A DNA stretch of 64,000 nt, from the NCBI GenBank assembly GCA_905221605.1, contig CAJNDS010000868.1:545607-609606 (forward strand), read 5' to 3'. The notes under the pieces are model-generated. The model saw only the letters and a program-made list of their open reading frames with translations. It was not told where the DNA came from and did not search any database. Source of the DNA: Symbiodinium natans. Its lineage: Eukaryota; Sar; Dinophyceae; Suessiales; Symbiodiniaceae. Each line of letters opens with the position of its first letter. The first letter of the stretch is position 1. Positions 62,448-64,000 of this stretch are shown in pieces. A program made the position numbers and the translations under genes.

Positions 62448-63286
62448 AACCCTAAACCCTAAACCCCGAAAGCTCTGGATTGGCAGGCTGATAGGTCATG
62501 GTTAGGGCTACTGTAGGATCTCCAGCGAGCTCAGCTGCAAGAATAATCAAACCAAAAGCAACACATTCAGTGTTTACGGGCTTTGAGCTCTGTTGGGGCT
62601 TGTAGAACAGGGTGCCTGAGGGCCTCTTAAACCCAAAAGCAATCGGAATGGGTAGAGTCCGAGCACATCATAAGTTAAAGACATCTCAAAAGACTAAAAC
62701 CTGACTGGGGACAGGCATTTTGAGCAGCTGCCCGACATCGCAGGGCATCTCCGTGACATCCCCCCTTTGGGGGAACCGGGAGTTGGGCGCCCGGCGCTGG
62801 AGGCCTTCAGGAACACCTTGAAAGAGATGCTTTTGTGCGGTTTAGGGCTCTTAGGGTTTCTCTGAACACACGAAAGTGTGAGTCCTGTTGCGCGACTAAC
62901 GCGGAGTCAGGTGAGAGCCGGGGGGGGATGGGGGGAGATACAATTTCCGAGGCTCGGCGCGGTTGAAGGTGTGAAAAGGGGTGACGCTGCAATGGGGTGT
63001 TCTGGAGGTTCCTCCCCCCCCCCCCCCCATTTTCAGTGCTTCAAGGGATGAAGTCGGCACAGAGGAGGACTTCGGCGAATCGGGGGCTCCAGATTTCGGG
63101 CGGATCTTCGCTCTTAGGGTTGAGATGGGGTTGAGATGGGTTGAGATGGGTTGAGGGTCTAAGAGCAACCCGAGAGCGAACGCCGACCCAACATTCCGGG
63201 TGCTGCCGCTGCTGGTGGCCCAGTTAGTTCTCGGCTCGGGGCCTCTCCAAACCACATCCCCAAACCCGCCCTTGAAAAAAAAAAGC

Positions 63287-63375
63287 ATGGTATTTATGGT
63301 AATTATGGTATTTATGGTATTTATGGTATTTATGGCATTTATGGTATTTATGGTATTTATTTGGTATTTAGACCG
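63287..63375. repeat. TTTATGGTA nine-base repeat
   Basis: About nine copies, unrelated to the telomere unit. 63480-63660 holds decayed GGGTTTATAGG-type repeats; the rest of the window end has no recognisable gene. Confidence 0.9.
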
Positions 63376-64000
63376 TTTAGATTGAGAGAACTCCGCTCTA
63401 CATGGAAGCTAGCCTCAAGAACCGGATTAAAATGCCAAGCTTGAAGCCCTTCAAGGGGCGGGGGGGGGTTAACACAGGGGGTTTTACAGGGTTTCATAAG
63501 GCTCAGAAGATTTTTTGGGGTTTGTAGGGGTTTAGGGTTTATGGGTATGGTTTACGGGGTTTAATAAGGTCCTAATAAGGTCCATAGGGTGTATAGGGAT
63601 CTTATATAGGGTTTATAGGGGTTTATAGGTGTTTATAGGCGTTTATAGGGGTTTAGGGTTAAGAGGTCCTGGCCTCCTCCATGGAAGGCGCGCTGAGTCC
63701 GTAGGCGTTGATCTGCAGTGGACACAGATTGCTCCCCCCCCAAAAGCAGAGGATCCTGCCAAGTGTTTCCCTGGAGCCTGGTTCCCCTCTATCATCATAT
63801 CCTGAACCCTCATCTTAACAGAACCCTGAGCCTCCAACCGAACTTCCTGCCTGAGAGTCTCTTTGCTGTTGGCACCACGCCCCCTAGCAAACGGGCTTCC
63901 TAGCACGGCTGCCCCAAGATTCAATGCGACCCACCGCCCCATCGCCCCAGCGCCCCACGAGGAACAGAGCAGGGCAGGCATGCCGCCGCTTCAACAGAAG

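Overview
The window is nuclear DNA of a dinoflagellate, most likely a Symbiodiniaceae-type alga. Four observations support this. (1) A 15-nt relic of the dinoflagellate spliced leader lies at 6872-6886 (reverse complement). (2) Introns use GA and GC 5' splice sites far more than GT. (3) A gene combines a ubiquitin-like N-terminus with ankyrin repeats, an architecture I recall as common in these algae. (4) Arabidopsis-type telomere repeat (TTTAGGG) is scattered through the whole window in both orientations. The species cannot be named from this sequence.

Layout. 1-34 kb is a minus-strand gene region of very short exons (36-149 bp) separated by introns of about 140-680 bp. These are built from (TTTAGGG)n / (CCCTAAA)n arrays, small inverted-repeat elements and microsatellites. 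The best-resolved gene is a ubiquitin-like/ankyrin-repeat gene at 31518-25286 (minus). Sixteen exons were joined by hand into one continuous reading frame of about 389 codons, with donors GA x6, GC x7, GT x1 and one unclear. Around it are two sets of paralogous exons in the same order (H-A-B at 33.5-31.8 kb and 9.2-6.6 kb; F-E-C-D at 19.6-17.5 kb and 4.0-1.5 kb). They point to a tandemly duplicated gene of unknown function.

36648-45510 is a complete LTR element on the minus strand, inserted in a telomere-like array. It has two 287-bp LTRs that look identical, a 5-bp target duplication (TAGGG), a polypurine tract, and a primer-binding site matching the anticodon arm of initiator tRNA-Met. Its single 7.85-kb ORF encodes about 2616 aa with a WW domain, an S1-like domain, a SAM-like region and six CCCH zinc fingers. 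No protease, integrase or reverse transcriptase is visible.

45.5-51.8 kb returns to telomere-array-rich DNA. It includes a 108-bp intron made almost wholly of telomere repeats and flanked by an 18-bp exact direct repeat that carries both splice sites (49612-49719). 52128-56440 is a 74-bp minisatellite of about 58 copies. Because 74 is not a multiple of 3 and the minus strand has almost no stops, it yields a 1576-codon open frame that is probably not a gene. 56.6-64 kb is again telomere arrays, microsatellites and a few weak exon candidates.

The main idea to follow up is that telomere-like repeats in this genome behave as intron material. Exons are repeatedly bracketed by CCCTAAA on the left and TTTAGGG on the right, so an intron begins with UUUAGGG and ends with CCCUAAA and could fold into a hairpin that brings its splice sites together. 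At least two introns carry extended direct repeats like those left by insertion.
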